Shown here piece after piece: positions 62,427 through 64,000 of a stretch of 64,000 nt of DNA. The DNA comes from Streptomyces antnestii. GTDB taxonomy: Bacteria; Actinomycetota; Actinomycetes; Streptomycetales; Streptomycetaceae. Where the stretch lies: NCBI RefSeq assembly GCF_004005495.1, contig NZ_RZYA01000001.1, forward strand, positions 62,001 through 126,000, read 5' to 3'. The notes beneath the pieces were generated by a model, which saw nothing but the letters and a program-made list of their open reading frames with translations, searched no databases and was not told where the DNA came from. The number at the start of each line of letters is the position of its first letter. Positions within the stretch are counted from its first letter, which is position 1. A program made the position numbers and the translations under genes.

Positions 62427-63605
62427 TCAGCTTCGCCGTACGGAAGAGCCGCCGGCGATCGCTGCGGCGTCCCGTTTGAACGCCCACTCCATCTTGGGCT
62501 CCATCGCGAAGCGGAACATCCGCTGGACCGGTGGTGTGCACAGACCGGTGATGAGGGCGGCCGCGGCCAGCGTGACCGTGACCTCGCCGAGCGGCGTGTG
62601 CAGCCAGTCGAGGTCGTACCAGTTCCAGAAGCGGGAGCCCTTGGCGACGAAGCCGTGCAGCAGATAGCCGTACAGGGTGCCGGCGCCGAGCGCGGTGAAC
62701 CACATCCTGCGCCGGGGCACCCAGGCGAAGAAGCAGGCGACGAGGACGACCGAGCAGCCGAACATGGCGAGCGTCATGACGGCCCCGGACCAGCCGGGGG
62801 CGCCCAACTCCTGCGCGCTGTCGCGCCGGTAGAACCAGGCGGCGTTCATGCGCGGCGCCGCCCAGTACGCGAAGAGGAGCGCGGCCGCGAAGACCGGGAC
62901 GGCCAGGAGACGGGCCTCGCGCCGGCGCACGAGCTGGAAGTGCTCGGGCTTGAGGACGAGTCCGAGGACGAAGAAGGGGAGGAACTGCAGGACGCGCTGC
63001 AGGTCGAGGTCGTCGCCGATGTCGGGGGAGACGGAGGCGAGCGCCGCGATGGCCAGGGCGAGCGGCACGGGCCACCGGACGACCTTCCACAGCGGGGTGG
63101 TGAGCCGCCAGACGAACAGCGCGATCAGGAACCAGGTCAGGTACCAGGGGTCGAGGAGACTGATCGGGTACGTCGGGTCGTCGTTCGCCCACCGCTTGAA
63201 GAACGTGTACGCGACCTCGAAGATCACGTACGGCACGGCGACCCCCGTCACCAGGCGCTTCAGCCGTGCCGGGCTCGCGTCGAAACTGCGCGAGAAGTAG
63301 CCGGAGATGACGATGAACGCCGGCATGTGGAAGGTGTAGACGGTGACGTAGAGCGCGGCCGCGGCCCGGCTGTCGCCGCGCAGCGGCTCCCAGGCGTGCC
63401 CCATCGCGACCAGCACGATCGCCAGGTACTTCGCGTTGTCGAAGAACGCGTCCCGCTGCTTCGCCGGTTTCTCCGTGTCCGCCGCGCGTGCCGGTGGCTT
63501 CTCCAGCGGGGGTGCGGCCGGCACGGACGAGGGTTCGGGTGACGGCGCGGCATGGTCCCCCCGAGGGGTGACGGGTCGCTGCGCCGGAAGGTGGCTGCGG
63601 GACAT
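62427..63605 (-). CDS. acyltransferase family 3 membrane protein
   Basis: The 392-aa protein has a Pro-rich cytoplasmic N-terminus (about 1-50) and ten or so membrane helices. The family's first-helix signature is DNAKYLAIVLVAMGHAWEPL with the key His, followed by FHMPAFIVISGYFSR. Such enzymes O-acetylate surface polysaccharides or membrane molecules; the target is unknown. ATG 63605 was chosen; GTG 63623 is in frame. Its stop lies at the edge of the 11-bp repeat array. Confidence 0.88.
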   Translation of the reverse strand: MSRSHLPAQRPVTPRGDHAAPSPEPSSVPAAPPLEKPPARAADTEKPAKQRDAFFDNAKYLAIVLVAMGHAWEPLRGDSRAAAALYVTVYTFHMPAFIVISGYFSRSFDASPARLKRLVTGVAVPYVIFEVAYTFFKRWANDDPTYPISLLDPWYLTWFLIALFVWRLTTPLWKVVRWPVPLALAIAALASVSPDIGDDLDLQRVLQFLPFFVLGLVLKPEHFQLVRRREARLLAVPVFAAALLFAYWAAPRMNAAWFYRRDSAQELGAPGWSGAVMTLAMFGCSVVLVACFFAWVPRRRMWFTALGAGTLYGYLLHGFVAKGSRFWNWYDLDWLHTPLGEVTVTLAAAALITGLCTPPVQRMFRFAMEPKMEWAFKRDAAAIAGGSSVRRS

Positions 63606-63746
63606 CACGAGCACCGTAGCCACCCCGCGTCCACCGCGTAAACTCGGGCCCCGGCGGCGTTACGGGCGTCACAGTGCCCACCTAGACTGGGGTTCCTCCC
63701 GGGCCCGGTGGAGCCGAAGCGGAAGTGGAAGAGGACGACGACGGTG

Positions 63747-64000
63747 GTGACGCGCGTACGCGACTTCGATGACCGGCCCGCCTTCGACGACCCGCCGGCC
63801 GAGGTCATCGCGGAGGCGGCGGGCGCGTTCGGACTCCTCGCGTCGTCGGCCCGGCTGCACATCGTGTGGGCCCTGGCGCAGGGTGAGAGCGATGTCACAG
63901 GCCTCGCCGAACGCGTCGGCGGCGCACTGCCCGCGGTGAGCCAGCACCTGACCAAGCTGAAGCTCGCCGGCCTTGTGCGGTCCCGTCGCGAAGGACGCCG
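63747..64000 (+). CDS. ArsR-like transcriptional regulator (partial, runs off the window)
   Basis: The frame starts at GTG 63747 (or GTG 63744), after GAGGACGACGACG, and remains open to the window end (84 codons). The product has a winged HTH of ArsR type: EAAGAFGLLASSARLHIVWAL, then SDVTGLAERVGGALPAVSQHL and LVRSRREGRR. Metal ligands cannot be judged because the C-terminus is missing. It is divergent from the acyltransferase. Confidence 0.85.
   Translation, partial: MTRVRDFDDRPAFDDPPAEVIAEAAGAFGLLASSARLHIVWALAQGESDVTGLAERVGGALPAVSQHLTKLKLAGLVRSRREGR

Noticed and set aside
1..64000. tRNA or rRNA genes
   Set aside because: No cloverleaf-like sequence or rRNA signature was noticed in the intergenic regions; a covariance scan was not possible.

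Overview
The window is chromosomal DNA of a high-GC actinomycete, almost certainly a Streptomyces. The evidence is the strong G/C third-position bias, frequent GTG/TTG starts, and the gene content: SepH, CutRS, DUF4193, DUF3093, DUF3710 and DUF3159 proteins, and an actinobacterial c-di-AMP riboswitch. Most of it is conserved core chromosome. A biosynthetic block has been inserted at about 8.5-24 kb.

Region 1 (1-8.6 kb): a CitA/DcuS-type two-component system (sensor kinase and response regulator, overlapping by 4 bp); a sucrase/ferredoxin-like protein; a citrate-synthase homologue with an N-terminal MerR-like helix-turn-helix; a divergent citrate/2-methylcitrate synthase; two small conserved proteins; and a CobW/COG0523 metal GTPase. 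The shared promoter of the two citrate-synthase genes carries an AT-rich perfect inverted repeat.

Region 2 (8.6-22.8 kb, all minus strand): a 12-gene diterpenoid operon. In transcription order it encodes a P450, a class II diterpene cyclase (DXDD), a class I terpene synthase (DDXXD and NSE), a second P450, a 3Fe-4S ferredoxin and a polyprenyl (probably GGPP) synthase. A complete mevalonate pathway follows: mevalonate kinase, diphosphomevalonate decarboxylase, phosphomevalonate kinase, type 2 IPP isomerase, HMG-CoA reductase, HMG-CoA synthase and an NphT7-like acetoacetyl-CoA synthase. The operon therefore makes its own C5 units from acetyl/malonyl-CoA, builds GGPP, cyclises it in two steps and oxidises the product. 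The layout resembles the viguiepinol/oxaloterpin-type (ent-CPP, pimaradiene) clusters of mevalonate-pathway streptomycetes. A 12-codon leader ORF with a TTA codon abuts its first gene, and a 13-copy octamer array lies inside the operon.

Region 3 (22.8-24.1 kb): insertion-sequence debris at the upstream edge of the operon: a 36-bp tandem repeat, an internally deleted IS5/IS427-like element with inverted repeats, and a frameshifted IS1182-type fragment. This marks the boundary with the core chromosome.

Region 4 (24.1-64 kb): core genes. These are parC, two M16 peptidase-family proteins, a c-di-AMP riboswitch with an M23 peptidase, a GntR regulator, ptsH (HPr), a GNAT/acyl-CoA-synthetase protein acetyltransferase, DUF5998, a phosphodiesterase, tdk, a VOC protein, a sulfurtransferase, sepH, a threonine-repeat membrane protein, a sugar-lactone oxidase, an MFS transporter, ferrochelatase, an inositol monophosphatase, cutRS, DUF4193, an EcsC-like protein, DUF3093, a thioesterase, dut, DUF3710, an alginate-lyase-family protein, an ABC ATPase, kdpDE without kdpFABC, an OB-fold protein, DUF3159, two TrkA proteins, an acyltransferase and the start of an ArsR-like regulator. 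No rRNA, tRNA or CRISPR array was seen.
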